Position numbers and translations under genes: made by a program. The notes beneath the pieces were generated by a model. It saw only the letters and a list, made by a program, of their open reading frames with translations. It made no database searches and was not told the origin of the DNA. Below, piece after piece: positions 38,579 through 51,394 of a stretch of 64,000 bases of DNA. Source of the DNA: Mortierella sp. BCC40632. Its lineage: Eukaryota; Mortierellomycota; Mortierellomycetes; Mortierellales; Mortierellaceae. Numbering within the stretch: position 1 is the first letter of the stretch; each line of letters begins with the position of its first letter. Where the stretch lies: assembly GCA_011634665.1 (NCBI GenBank), contig WAEK01000013.1, positions 1,038,501 through 1,102,500 on the forward strand, written 5' to 3'.

Positions 38579-40824
38579 TGAACCGTCTGACGCCCTCCAG
38601 CTGTGTAAATCCTGACGAGGTCTGCAATTCTTGGCTCCTGAGCTCTTTGTTGAAAGAGATGCACAGAAGTGAGAGGAGTCTTTTCAATGGAACTGTGTTG
38701 CTTTCAGCAGTCACTTTAAGTCTTTGTGGTAGCCATGTTACCCACAACCATTAAGTCGCAGTGGGAAAACATCTGCGAGTCAGGGAAGACAAGGCAAAGA
38801 TCAAATCGCCCCTATCACGTTTGTGGCAGCCGAGACACTGCTCCTGTTAGTGACTCTCGTTGATTCTGTCTACCGGATTATCCAGCGACCTGGCTCACGA
38901 AGTATACTCTTCAACCAGGTCACCTCAATGATATGGGATGACTTGTTACTTTCTGTGAGAGCCACGGCACCGCCCAAAGAAAAAGGGCTGGACTTGAATA
39001 TGACCACTCTCATCTCTCGTATTTGCCATTGTGATTGTAGTCTCCGACACCCAATTGCTTTCTTGGATGCTGCTCTGTACTTGTCTTCGATTGCTCAAGC
39101 GCCAGATAGTCGTCCTGAATAATCCTCTTGATCTTCTCTTATAGATTGGCAAATAGCCCAACACTCCTAAAACCTGTATTCGAAGCTCCAACTATCAGGA
39201 TATACATGCGATACCCTTGGACTACAGCCTTTACCAGTGCACTACGATTTTACTTTGGCAAACATCTCACTATAATGGCCATCGGCCTGCGCTTTCCACC
39301 CCTCGACGAATACCAGGAGTAACTGAATTTCATCCATCGTGGTTTGAAAAAGGACGGTCTCTAATCAGTGTAAATAAGGCAACAAGTTGGAAAGTTGCAC
39401 TTCGTAAATCCAGTAAACATCATCCCACTACTTGCAGATTCTGGTGTGGTTTTATGCCATTACGCCATTTCTCTAGATCACCAATCTCTCCTAGGCGTAC
39501 AACTTGTGTCAAATCTGTTGCCATGAAGGCTCAACACTGCAATCGCTTGACAAGTAAAGCCCTCATAAATTAATGCACTTTACTCTTTCACATACAGTCT
39601 ATATACTATGGTTTGTTCCTAGCATTGGATTCGATTATTCGAAATACTTGTGAGCGCTATCGCACCACTGTCGCTACGCTTCTTTAACCTGGTCATTATG
39701 TTGACTCGACCACAAACCCATCCAAAGCTGCGGGCGAAATTTCTTGCCGTCTTAGTAGGACTAGTTATCAGGTGATGCCGATTACTTTCGCCTTTTCAGC
39801 AATAATCATCTCGTTTAATGGGCCTAAAGAGGGCATAGTGGCGGCACGGGGCGATAAGCAATGATACTTTAAACGATACAAGAGCAGTTGCAGATCTATC
39901 CAGCACCACTTCATAGATGTCCTTCCAAGCGACAACAAGTCCAAGCAAGAAACACAAAGTGACACGTCCCTGACTAAATAGAACTCATTCAAGTCGACTG
40001 CTGTGAACTAACGACGCGCAGCGTTACAAGACAAAAGCAAAGTCCACAGCTTGGACAACATGCATTGATTCTACTTGGTACCCTATATTGCAATTGGGCT
40101 GACTTACAAAGGTTTAGAGGAGTATAACTTGAAGTCCCCCAGTCACTTCTGCCAGGCTTCAAAGGGTTATTTTTGTGTCTGAGATGCTTTACTTCATGGT
40201 AATCTAGGATATTTGGACCTCTCACAGTAATTCCAATGACTTACTCACCTTCCAGCATGACAACTACCCAGAGGGAAGCACTGCGACCATTCATGAATGA
40301 ACACAAAGATACCAAAATGATACTCTAGTTGTCTCCGTCATACAGAATTGATCCCCATTGAGTTAGTATGAGCCCATTCAGTGATTTGCCCAACCTCCAA
40401 CACGGATACTAGGGGTCTATCCCCACTGGAACGATCATAAACTAATAACTGAGTGGAAGAATCTTCATAGAGGTTCCCTAGGTCGCTTAGGATACCACAT
40501 TGGATATCCTAAAATTGGTTCTCGTGAGATGCTAAAATTTTTAGACTGTGGCCATGAACAAAGCAACGCAGTCTGTATCCTCTGTTCTGTGTTCTAAAAG
40601 AGCAGAGAGCCAAAGCAAAATGTGTCCAACCCACAAACCTGTCCACTCTCACTGCCACTACCCTGTTCACCTTCCATCGATTTACCTCTTTCCCATTCCC
40701 TCTCTTTCTTTTCGCAACACCTTCTTCTTCCTCTTCCTCCCCTCCTTCTTACCTCCGAGACAGATCCCCTCTCATCCCACCTTAGTTCCTGGTATTTGTC
40801 CGTAGTATTCCGCGATACAGAACT
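38579..40824. other. 2.2 kb intergenic region
   Basis: Between the divergent starts of the Dsc3-like gene and the aspartic protease. Several ORFs of 60-118 codons occur on both strands but show no domain, no splice-linked partner and no clear codon bias. A pyrimidine-rich stretch at 40670-40790 probably belongs to the protease promoter/5' UTR. Confidence 0.55.
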
Positions 40825-43401
40825 ATGAGGCCAATTCTCGTGGGCACCCTTTTGCTGGCCCTTGCCTCGGCTTCGGCTGCGACCGTTATCACGTACGTTG
40901 GCAACTCCCCCTCCCCCTCATTCCTGACATTGATGAATCCGCACTCATTACCGATGCCATCTCGAGAGACTTAAGCAATGAGCATGGGATGACGGACAAG
41001 TCTGGACTTTGGCGAACACCCTTTACATACACACATACACATACACACACATAGGCTTCAGTCCCTCTCACAGGCCCCAGCTCGAAAGGAGTGGATAGCT
41101 ATGGGAATGCCGTTGAGTCGAATGTTGCAAGGCTCGCTCAAAGGCATTTCACTCTGAGACATGACTGTGGCCCGACCCCTGTCCCTTTCTTCCCCCTTCT
41201 CCAATCTTCTCCTTCCTCTTCCTGTAACCAACACCCACTGAAGATGAGTGAGGCTCTACTGTTCGTTTGCCCTCTGGGCTGGCACTGCGGCGGGCAAGCA
41301 CATGTGGATACTTGTCGGGCATAATGCTGCTTACTGATGTGGGCACCGCCGACTCTAGACCGCATCTGTGTTCGGCTCAGAAAAGGCCTCTCCAATCCCT
41401 GTTTTGCCAAGAGAGCCCTAATGCTTCGTGCCCAACATTTGAATAGCTCTCTGACCACTTGACTTGCCACTATCTCTGATCAAAACAATAGCCTGCCCAT
41501 CCAGTCCAAGCAGTACCCGGAAAACCGGAACCCAGAAGCACTAGCCCGGCGCTACCTTCAAAGGAGAGCGGCTGCGAGTGCAAATGTTCCCCTAACCAGT
41601 GTCATGGCCGATGTGACTTACAGTAGGCTCTCTACCCTCTCGTTGCATGAATAATCAACAAACACTGGTCAACATGTATCCGCTCACCATCCTCCTCCTT
41701 GCTGTCACTAGCGTTGTCTATGGATATTGGAACACCTCCTCAGCAATTCAATCTTTTGATCGACACAGGCAGCTCCTTCTCTTGGGTTCCGTCCAACACC
41801 TGTTTGTCGCCTCTTTGCCAGACATCCAAAAAATTTATTTGCCAGAACTCTATGTAATGCACAGCTCTACTCTGCGGTCTACATTTGGCATATCGCTGTC
41901 GCCTGGTGTTAATTTGGCCATTTCCTTAGCTCATGCGTTTCACTAGGCACCAGCTCGTTCAAAGGAGGCTATCTTGATGGCCTCACGGTATCGGGAATCT
42001 TTGTAAAGGTAAAGAATTGCCGCCAGGTGGCAAGTGGAAAAGATCACTCATGTTCTTCGCTTCACCAGACAACCTCCGGATGTAAATTTTGACGCGTCAA
42101 CTGAACGACCGATTCTTGGCTCGCAATAAATTAGGAACGATTGGGAATTGGATCCCTTGCATTCGACGGGGTGATGGGCCTTGTCACAGAGGCATCCACC
42201 TCCAATGTACAAACTGTTGACGGCATCTTGGGGCTTCAGTATTCGCATGGTGGTCTTGACAAAACAAACCCCCAGTCTGTTGCCCTCGAGGTCTTGAACT
42301 TGCTCAAATTCAACTCAGCACTCGCAGAGAACAAAATCGGTGTTTGGCTAAAGAGGACAGAACTTGCCCCGAATACACTCACCACTCCTGGAGGCGAGAT
42401 CACCTTTGGAGGCGTCAACCCTCAACGGTTCGAAGGCGAGATCACCTATATCAACTCTGTCTCAGGAAATCTCTCATGGACTGTGAGTACCAAACACACC
42501 CATTTTTCTTTGTGAATGTATCTTGCCGTCGTGTATTCGTTGTGATGTCTTTATTCTAACTGTGAGTTTCCTGTGGTGGATCGTTGGACTCCACTAGATA
42601 CCCTTGGCTGGAATGACGGTTGGTGGTAAGCCTGTTGCCACCAACGGAATTTCCGCCACCATCGACACAGGCACGACTGTCATTGCCCTCCCGAGCAAAG
42701 ATGCGACACTTATCAATAGTCTTATTCCAGGAGCTCAGCCTATGGTATGCAAATTTACTTTCTCACACCTCTACCTCACTCTTATTAGAGTCGTCTCATC
42801 TGGTTCTAGTGTTAACAAGCGACCTCTATCAAACGTCTCTCCTCTTGAATAGGCCGGCGAGCCTGGTGTATGGCAAGTGCCTTGCACAGGAAACACCCCG
42901 GTCACGCTCACATTTGGAACATTCACGGCGACGATACCTTATGAAGAGGTTGCTCATTCAGTTCAGCGACCCAACGAGCGCCCGAGGACTCTCTGCATTA
43001 GCAGCTTTGTTGCCATCGCAGGTCAAAATAGCCTTGTTAACCAATGGATCCTTGGCGACGCTTTCCTGAAAAGTGTATACTCGGTTTTTGATTTTGAGCA
43101 AAATGCCGAGAATGGAGGTCGCGTTGGCTTTGCTAAACTTTCGGCAACAAACGGAAATGGCACCAACAATGGCACCAACAATGATAATAACAATGGCAGC
43201 AACAATGGCAACAACAATGGCAACAACAATGGCAACAACAATGGTAATAGCAATGGTAACAACAGTGGCAACGGAAATGGCGATAATAACAGTCGGAACC
43301 CAAGCTCGGCGTCAGTTCTAAAAGTCGCCATTCAGGGGCCAGCTCTACTCGTCCATGTTTTTACAGCTGTTGCGTGCGGTTTGGTCCACTTCATGCTCTA
43401 A
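40825..43401 (+). CDS. secreted pepsin-like aspartic protease with probable GPI tail
   Basis: Seven exons: 40825-40892, 41492-41622, 41712-41853, 41954-42008, 42135-42482, 42598-42744, 42853-43401; 479 residues with consistent phases. A signal peptide (LVGTLLLALASASA) and a propeptide containing LARRYLQRR lead to the mature start near VPLTSVMADVTYTLSMDIG. Two catalytic motifs are present: LLIDTGSSFSWVPS (about 84) and ATIDTGTTVIALPS (about 270), plus WILGDAFLKSVYSVFDF near the C-terminus. The final 60 residues are an Asn/Gly repeat (43150-43290) and a hydrophobic end (LLVHVFTAVACGLVHFML), the arrangement of GPI-anchored yapsin-like proteases. It would cleave proteins at the cell surface. The first intron (40893-41491) is 599 nt; skipping that whole stretch is the only choice I found that keeps frame and gives a normal propeptide. 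Confidence 0.88.
43150..43290 (+). repeat. Asn/Gly-coding trinucleotide-rich repeat in protease tail
   Basis: Near-perfect repeats of AACAATGGC coding NNG units within the last exon of the aspartic protease. It acts as a low-complexity spacer between catalytic domain and membrane anchor. Confidence 0.9.
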
Positions 43402-44640
43402 ATGTACGCATTGCTGGACAAACGATGAACATCAGGATACTTCATGATTAGGTCTAACACACACAAATGGTATGAGTAGGAAGCTCACACTTTGGTGTGC
43501 GCAGACAGTCAGATATTAATGCTGTCAAGTTTAGTTAGAGTCGAGCTACAGTAAATCTGCAGTAGTTATCTTAAGTCGCTATTTGGCCTCCATAAATCTG
43601 CGCATTTTCAAAAGGGACAAACTGGTACAAGACAGGGCTATGTCACAATCATGATGCCGCTATTTTAGCCTACTTTGAGTTGGCAAAGTTCTATGTTAGC
43701 TTGCTTTTTGTCTCTATAACTAATGGCACGTTACATATTTTACGTGAAGGATAACACCATGATTGACCTGGAGAAGGAAATTTAAGAAAGAGTCAAAAAG
43801 AAAACGAGGCCAATGTACATGCTTTCAAACGTTGGTATCCAGTGGCTTTCGTTCCAAAAACTGATTTCTCAGGCACGGTGGAACTAAAGACTATTGACTG
43901 TCTTGTTCATTTTATCACACCCAAATCTCACTTTGCCACCCCTTCATCAATACCTCTATCCTCTTTGAGAAAGCTGTCTGGCTATTGGGACGCCTACTTG
44001 AGGGATAGAAAAGATCAAATCCCCAACCCCCAGAACGAGGTTGTCTCTGTCAATCTCCTAGACAACAAAATTTTAGAGTGGAGCAAAAGGCACGTGTGCC
44101 TCTCCACCCGAATGATGAAAGCCCCACTAAATTCCGACAGTTGACCCATCTTCGAGGACTCGCATTGGCTCAGTTGCTTGGGACACAGAAGCTTGGGCCG
44201 AGGTGTACCTTCATGGGTCGTTGAAGCAGAAGGCCAGTGGTGTTTCCATCCAGCATGCCCCATCTCCGATATAGGATTGGATCCGGAGAGTGGAGCAGAG
44301 CGGAACTTAGTTGTGATTTGGCGTGCTTTTTTTGCCTGGAGACTAGATTGATGTCTATGTGCTCCGCCTGGAAATTCGGAGAGTTGGTCGGACCACGATT
44401 CAGGGCCTTGCAGGGACTGTTCACTCCGTGCCCAGGTTTAGTCGGTGGAGACATTCCTTTTGGTCCGTTTGCCTCTCTTCTCTCCTTTTCTTCAGGCCCT
44501 CCCTTTTCTCCTTCCCCCCTTCTCCCCTTCTCCGATTTAGTGTGCCTCTCGATCATCATCACTAATCGATAGCCTTCGATTAGTTCCATCTATCAAACTT
44601 GCATCGAGCCATCTTCTCATCAGTCCCTGAAACCATCACA
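43402..44640. other. intergenic spacer upstream of the chromate transporter
   Basis: 1.2 kb; ORFs at 43842-44144 and 44237-44589 overlap on opposite strands and lack recognisable features. A pyrimidine-rich stretch at 44470-44540 lies about 100 bp before the next start and may be promoter. Confidence 0.55.
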
Positions 44641-45760
44641 ATGAGTCACGATCCACATGCCATTCCCTCCCTGAGACATCGGCTCAGCGAGATCTTCTTT
44701 ACATACTTCAAACTTGGCTACACCACCTTTGGAGGGCCCACGGCGCATATCGCCATTCTCTACGATGATATTGTGGTCAAACGCAATTGGATCTCGAGCG
44801 AAAAGTTCACAGAGCTATTCGCCATCTGTCAGGCCCTGCCAGGCCCTGCTAGTACTGAGCTCGCGTACAGTCTAGCCTTGGTCCGTTCTGGTCTCGTCTG
44901 TGCTATCTTTGCCTTTCTTTTGTGGAGGCAAGCATACTCATCACTCGATATCCTCCACTGAAAACGAAATGCATGAAGTGAATCGTCTTGGAAGGAGATT
45001 GGGCACTGAGTTCGCTTTTCCTAAATATATTGCTCTTCCTTACTTAATTGTTCTTTGTGCTTTAAAGTATGCCTGGCGCAATTGTGATGACCGTAGTAGG
45101 AGTGTTGATCGGAAACATCGAGGGTGATATCCCACTCTGGGCAACACGACTTGAACAAGGGTTAGCCTCAGCGGCTATTGGCCTTGTAGCACTTGCAGCC
45201 TATCGCATGTCAACCACACTTGCCACGGACAAGCTGACCAGAGTCCTTGCTCTACTTGCAGGATCAATCTCAGCCATGTACACAGCTCCATGGCTGCTTC
45301 CTGTGATCATGATTGCTGGAGGAATTACTAGCTACATCTTTGATGCCTACCTGACGCCTGCATGGACCAAATGGAAGTCAGAAAAGAGCTTAAAGAAGCA
45401 AAAAATTCAAGCAGACAAGGTTGCTTCTGAGATCCAGGCCCAGTCTTCAACAAACGAGAAGGATCTTGAGCGAGGACATGCTACAACAACAAACACAGAT
45501 GTGGCCTCTTCAGCCCCTCAAGGTTCAACTGTAGTTACTGCGGATGGAATCTCAGAGCAAACGAATGAGCCCCAGCCATTGGCTGCAGGTGCAGAAAAGC
45601 AGAGTCTCCATGAATCTATCAAGAGCAAAGAGTCGGATACAAAGAAGCATGCCCATGGAGACAACGATGCCGATGATCAGCCCCTGGATCCCAACGTATG
45701 AGTTTTTTTGCTGCATGAAACTGTGTGACCCTGCCGAACGATATTGGACAAAATACTGAC

Positions 45761-45797
<37 letters not shown>

Positions 45798-46505
45798 CTC
45801 CCACTTTTGGATATGAACTAGTCGACTGAGGAGAGGCCACTGTTCACATACTCCAGAAAGTCAGGACTAATTGCATTGGCTATCTTCCTGGTCTTTCTCG
45901 TTGCATCGATTCTCGTCCGGGCGTTGATACCAAGCTCCACAGCTGCAACCTATGGCCATCTAGTCTCAACCTTTTATGTTGTCGGTTCAATTATCTTTGG
46001 TGGTGGACCCGTGATCATTCCACTATTGAAGACATACACAGTTGACTCTGGATGGATGAGTGACCAACAGTTCCTGATTGGATTGGCGTTAATTCAATCG
46101 CTTCCTGGGCCCAACTTTAACATTGCCTGTTTCTTGGGTGCAGTCTCCATGGCGAACGCAGGAAGCGGCAATAGTGCTGTGGCAGGAGCAATCCTTGGAT
46201 TCCTGGGAATCTTTTTCCCAGGTTTGATCCTCAAGAATGCGATCATCCCCTTCTGGCAATACTTTCGTGAGCACCCCTCAGTCAAAATGATCTTCCGAGG
46301 AGTCAATGCCTGTGCTCTAGGTCTGGTCTTTTCAGCAACGTGGCTTCTCTGGACGCAGACCGATGCCATTGGCGGAAGTAGCGATTACCATGTCGTGATC
46401 GCCAGTGCTGCATTTGTGGCTTCTGGTTACTTGGATATTCCTGCACCACTAGTGATTATCATCGGAGGCGGCATGGGTGCCATTGAGTATGCTGTCAGTA
46501 GGTAG
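44641..46505 (+). CDS. two-domain chromate transporter (CHR/ChrA family)
   Basis: Exons 44641-44927, 45068-45695, 45822-46505; 532 residues in frame. The first CHR half carries KLGYTTFGGPTAHIAIL (about 24-40) and AICQALPGPASTELAYSL (about 70-87); the second half repeats the pattern as VGSIIFGGGPVIIPLL and LIQSLPGPNFNIACFLG. Between them is a hydrophilic loop of about 140 residues (end of exon 2) that should face the cytosol. Each half has several hydrophobic helices. ChrA proteins export chromate or move sulfate-like oxyanions across the plasma membrane; in fungi the physiological substrate is not settled. The first intron (44928-45067) is GC-AG, AG|GCAAGC...AAAG, and is required to keep LLWSMPGAIVM in frame. 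The second intron contains a T24-A13 block. Confidence 0.92.
45761..45797. repeat. T24-A13 block inside an intron
   Basis: 24 T followed directly by 13 A in the second chromate transporter intron, 24 nt before its acceptor. The transcript could fold into a 12-bp A-U stem there. Confidence 0.95.
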
Positions 46506-48084
46506 AATATACGTTGGTGGGAGAAGTCCCTAGTCTCCTAATAATTATATCCATAAGTAAAGGCCACCCCCACGTTTCTCCCTTTTCCATGAGCAGGTAG
46601 TTGGCTGTTCCTTTGCTTTTAGACTGCAGTTCCTGGGGCCCCTACGCAAATAGCCTTTTAGGAGAATGGGTGCAAAACCCCGCTTCTCTCTCTCTCTTTT
46701 TTTTCAGTTGCTAAAAAAGCCAATACTGATGGCTAGTTCGTAAGCGTAACTGAGGGGGAAGGCAAGCAAGAGTAGGCGCTATCAAGCATAGCACTCGATT
46801 CCCGGGTGCGGGAGCTGCAAAGGGAAGCAGATGTTCTGAAATGATGAAATGAGATGGTTAAGCTTTACACTATGTCGTTCAGGGACGAGTGATTAGATGC
46901 GATCAGCGGGCTGAGCTCGACAGGGTAGGTTCGCTGGTGAGAAGTGAGCGATTGACAAATGAGCAAGGGCAACAGAACGAGCTGTGCAGCGTTGAGTTCA
47001 TCCGTGCCTCCTTGCGGTCAGAACACAGCTTGCAAGGAACACATGGATGTGCATCAAAACGGCTCTCCTGTCCCGAGCCGTTAGGCCTTTGAGAGGATGG
47101 TAGAAGAGAGAAGGACAATTGGCAGGAGACGAACTCTTGATGGATCGATTGTCCTTGTGCTGCCATCTCCCTTTCTTCCCTGTGTTTGCGCCTCTGTCTG
47201 TGTCAATGCACCCACTCCCTTGTCCCCTTACCCCTGCACGCATTACTCTACTAGGACCGGAATTGCGCCGCAGTCCAAACCTTTTCTGCGACTGGAATGA
47301 GCGAGAGAGAGAGAAAGCCATTGACCCGTGGTGCCCCATGCGACGCGGTCGTCGGATACCCTGCAGCTGGCATGTCTGAGCTTGGTGCATTTTATGGTAG
47401 CCTGGAAGGGAGGGAAAGAGAAGTATGATCGATAGCGACCTCGGGTCAAGAATGAGAAACAGATTGGGCGCTGTCGAAGAGAGTACAGTATCAAGTGAGC
47501 CGAGCGACGCGTTCAGGAAATTTTTTTCGTGTCGTGTCGTGTGTTTTTTTTTTGTTTTTGCCTGTGCTCAACATATACCTATTGGAGAGAGCGATGGAGC
47601 GAATGAGGGAATGAGGATGGACATGAGCGGAAGACAATGGGAATGGCATTGGATGCAGGGTAAAGGAAGAGAGCGTGGATGAGTAGGCAGGATGGTGATG
47701 AGCGAGGGATGAGCAGAAGACTGGTGGATGGTAGGCAGGGGAGGGGAGAGGAAGCGACTCAGACGCGCACCATGGACCACTGATTTTTTCAAATTTTTTT
47801 TTTTTTTGCCCGAAAAGCAAAAAAAAAAAAAAAAAAAAAAAGACGCGTGTGTTGAGAGACAGAGAGAGAGAAAGAGTGAGAGTGAGCAGTGACGAAGCAC
47901 TCACACTCGACTCGCCCCTTATCAGCGGCCGCGTTCCGCAATCACTGAGATCCATCTCTTTTCCCTCTCCCATCATCCATCCACGCACCCACCCCATCCT
48001 CCCTCTCCCCCCATCCATCTGACGATCCTATCCATCCATCCATCCACCTGCTCCCCCATCCATCCTTACTTCCAGCTACCCATC
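46506..48084. other. intergenic region upstream of the DEK-like gene
   Basis: 1.6 kb; ORFs on both strands look like chance. A T12 run (47796-47807), an A23 run (47819-47842) and CCATC repeats (47975-48063, presumably promoter/5' UTR) are present. No gene seen. Confidence 0.6.
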
Positions 48085-51000
48085 ATGTCTGACGCGTCTG
48101 ATTCATCCGACTCTGAGGTCTACATCCCCCGCGACCCCGTCGTGCCTCGTAAGTATCCCACACGGCACCTCGCCTCCTTTGTCACTCTTGGGAAAAAAAA
48201 AAAAAAAAAAAAAGCGCTCTCAATCTTCGTCGACTCCCCAAGCTTCGGTTGCATCCTCCTTCAATACCCCTGCTACTTCATGCACAACCACCCTCCCTCT
48301 CCTCTCGTCGCCAACCTGGAGGGAACCTCCCCCCACTACTACTTACCACTACTACCTGTTCACGGGTATCCCTACGTTCCGCTACTTCCCGTTTTCTTTC
48401 TGCGGTCCAATTGCTCGTCCGAGGAAACGCGTCTCCTGCGAGAATTTTCTTGACATCTCCTCCAGCCTCTCTTCCCAACCTACCAACGTTCCTCCTCTTC
48501 CCCTCCCCCATCCTTCACTGGCGTCCTTAGGCGTTCACGGGCTATTTTGTCTATCGCCCAAGCTGTTGCTCACTCACACACCACACGCGAGCTGCAGATT
48601 GAGTCTTCACATGTCCATGCAAGCACCTGAACTGACAGACATTCCCCTTCTACCTTGCTCTTCCTAGTCCCCGTCTCTGGTCCCCGTAGCCGCAAACAGA
48701 CCGAGCGTTTCGCTGTCCTCGTTGTTGAGAAGCAGGAGAAGCCTGTTGTCATCCCAGAGGTATGTATTTTTTCTCATTAACTAATGCATCCCACCTAGGA
48801 TACGACTGAGTTGATCTTCCTTCCTCTTTCTTTCATAGAAGGCAAAAGGAAGATCCCATTCCTAAGCCATGACATGCTTGTACTCAATTATAAAAACGCT
48901 CACCTTCATTTGTCTGATCACTGTCAATCTATCTAGGGCAAGGGCACCAAGCTCAGCGATCTCCAAATTGGTAAATTAAGAACCAACGACTCTTTTTAGC
49001 TGGATGGACCTGTCTCATTTGAACATGCAGCTCCCCCTCCCCCTCTCTCTTCGCTGTTCATGTGAACTGACAAAATGTGCTCTTTTATTCTCTCTCTTTC
49101 TTGGAACGAACACCTATAGTGAACAACAACCTTGACAAGCTGAAGGCTATTGACGAGACTGCTAAGGGTCTTCACCGTCTGTTGTTTGGCAAGAATGGCA
49201 TTCCCAAGACTCTTAAGAGCAACCTTCGTGCTTTCAATGGATTGCCCGACATGAGTGAGGTAATGTCTGCCAGTCCTAGTCATTTTTTGCGCTATTTTTA
49301 ATAAAAAAAAAAAAGGGATTAGTCAATTGATTTTTTTTTTCTTTTATTTTTCTTAATTTGGCTTGTTGTCGCCAATAACAGAAAGAAGAAGAGGCTTTTG
49401 AGGAAAAGCTTGGACGCTGGACAGTGGGTGGTCTTCGTGAGCTCATTGAGCTCTTCAACCTCGAGAGTGGTGGTGACAAGGTAAAAAAAAAAAAAAAACG
49501 ATGCTTTCTCAGCTCGAAAAAAAAAAAATTTTCTGTTCTCTGCTTGAGACTATTTACTCCGATCGACTAAACACCTCATGCCTTTCTGTCGGACAATTTA
49601 GGATGCCACCATCGAGCGTCTTATGGTCTTTTTCAAGAAGCCTGAAGACTCTGGACTCGTTCCCCGTGCACAGAGGGTAACTATTTGCTAAATCAAACGC
49701 CTTGCTCTACAAGGGGAAGAGAATGGAATCAATATCCACCAACAGCAATTGAAACTCATCATCGCTTTCGACCTGCTTTTTTTTTTACCATCCATAAAAT
49801 AGCTCGCTCAGGAGGCCAAGGAGAAGAAGGCCAAGAAGATCGAAGTCAAGAAGGCAAAGACTGTTGCCAAGGCTGAGAAGCTCGCTGCTTTGAAGAAGAA
49901 GAAGTTGGATGCAAAGAAGTTGTCGCAGCAGAAGAAGTTGGAGGCCAAGAAGGCTCAGACATTGAAGAACCCCGAGAGGGCAGCCAAGATTGCCAAAGCA
50001 CTCAAGGTCCGATCTGCATTCGACATGTATGTGAAGGAGCACCAGAAGGAAATCAGGGACTCACTCCCCGATGGCTCGCGTGCTGACATCTACAAGAAGC
50101 TTGTTGACAAGTGGGAGGCAATCGCTGAGGGTGACAAGACCGAGTTCCAGACTAAGGCTGATGCCGAGAATGCTAAGAATGAGAAGAAGAGAGAGGAGGC
50201 CTTGGTAGCTGCTGCTGCAGCCAAGAAGGAGGCCAAGAAGGAGGCCAAGAAGGAAGTTAAGAAGGATGCCAAGAAGGAAGTCAAAAAGGAGGTCAAGAAG
50301 GATTCCAAGAAGGAGGTCAAGAAGGATACCAAGAAGGAGATCAAGAAGGAACAGCCCAAGAAGGACACCAAGAAGGAGAAGCCTACTGCGGCCACAGAGA
50401 CCTCGGAAAAGACAAAAGAGAAGAAGGAGAAGGCACCAAAGACCGCCACTGAGAAGAAGGAGAAGCCTGCTACTGAAAAGAAGGAGAAGGTTTCAAAGAC
50501 CGAGAAGACTGAGAAGACTGAGACTGAGAAGGCCGCTAAGCCAAAGAAGGCCGCTCCTGCTAAGACTGAGAAGACTGAGAAGAAGGCCACCAAGACCGCT
50601 GCCGAGGAGCCCAAGGAGGCTGGAGAGAAGAAGTCAAAGGCAACCAAGGAGAAGAAGGCCGATGCTGCTGCCTCAACAGAGAAGGCAAAGGCTCCAAAGG
50701 AGAAGAAGGAGAAGGCTGCTGCTTCATCGACGGCAGCCAAGTCTGAAAAGACCGCCGAGACAAAGGAGAAGAAGAAGCCTGCTAAGGAGTCCACAAAGGA
50801 GGAGGGTAAGCCTAAGGTCGTCAAGAAGGCGGCTACCAAGGCCAAGGCCACAGAAGCTAAGGTGAGTTTGGTTCAAGCCATATCATGCGAGTTTGGAAAG
50901 TTTCTTGTGAAATATAACCTTAAAAGACCTCTCACTAACACTAAACGCATTGATTATTCCTTCCTGCCATGAATGTTCCTAGGAGGTTGATGAGCTTGCA

Positions 51001-51394
51001 GAGGATTCTGACGAGTCCAAGCCAAAGGCTGACGCTGCAGAGACACCCAAGAAGGCGCCTAAGAAGACTGCTGCTAAGGAGGATACTGCAAAGGCGACTA
51101 AGGAGACTAAGGAGACTAAGGCCAAGACTTCCAAGACGCCAAAGGCCGCAGAGAAGAAGGAGACCACAGAGAAGAAGGATACAGCTGGAAGCAAGGTAAA
51201 TAGACGAGCACTTGAGCACCCATTGTCCTAAGATTCAAAGGCTTTAGAGCATGTTTGAAGAGAATTGGACTGATACTAACATCTGTATTACTTTTCCCCG
51301 CTTTTTACAGAAGAGAAAGGCGGATGCCTCAGAAGCAAGTGCCACGACGACAGCGACTAAGAAGACCAAGGCTAAAGCAACATCAGACAAGTAA
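48085..51394 (+). CDS. DEK-domain chromatin protein with HMG box and Lys-rich tail
   Basis: Nine exons: 48085-48148, 48668-48759, 48937-48970, 49120-49259, 49382-49480, 49602-49676, 49803-50861, 50983-51195, 51311-51394; 619 residues. Residues about 25-165 match the DEK N-terminal region: SRKQTERFAVL, GKGTKLSDLQIVNNNLDKL, GLHRLLFGKNGIPKTLKSNL, then a SAP-like part (GRWTVGGLRELIELFNL, RLMVFFKKPED). Residues about 235-290 look like an HMG box (RSAFDMYVKEHQKEIRD, DKWEAIAEGDKTEFQTKA). The remaining half is a Lys/Glu/Ala/Thr-rich disordered tail with repeated KKEVKKD-like units. DEK binds DNA, introduces supercoils and acts as histone chaperone; the HMG box would add DNA bending. Nuclear localisation is implied by the Lys tracts. 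The first intron is 519 nt and holds an A20 run and a spurious ORF. Confidence 0.85.

Noticed and set aside
38823..39573. Plus-strand ORFs of 99 and 118 codons in the 38.6-40.8 kb gap
   Set aside because: No recognisable domain, no splice link and an overlapping minus-strand ORF of similar length; treated as chance.
41056..41160. Possible second exon of the aspartic protease (VPLTGPSSKG frame)
   Set aside because: It has a plausible acceptor, but no donor restores frame to the next exon, whereas skipping it joins exons in phase and gives a normal propeptide.
43842..44589. ORFs on both strands between the protease and the chromate transporter
   Set aside because: Low protein-like quality, opposite-strand overlap and no shared exon structure.
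48179..48667. 162-codon plus-strand ORF at the start of the DEK-like gene
   Set aside because: It lies wholly inside the first intron, starts in a poly-A run, and the flanking exons join in frame without it.
50090..50851. Phe/Ser/Leu-rich minus-strand ORF of 253 codons
   Set aside because: Antisense of the AAG/GAG-rich Lys/Glu tail of the DEK-like gene; composition mirrors that codon bias.
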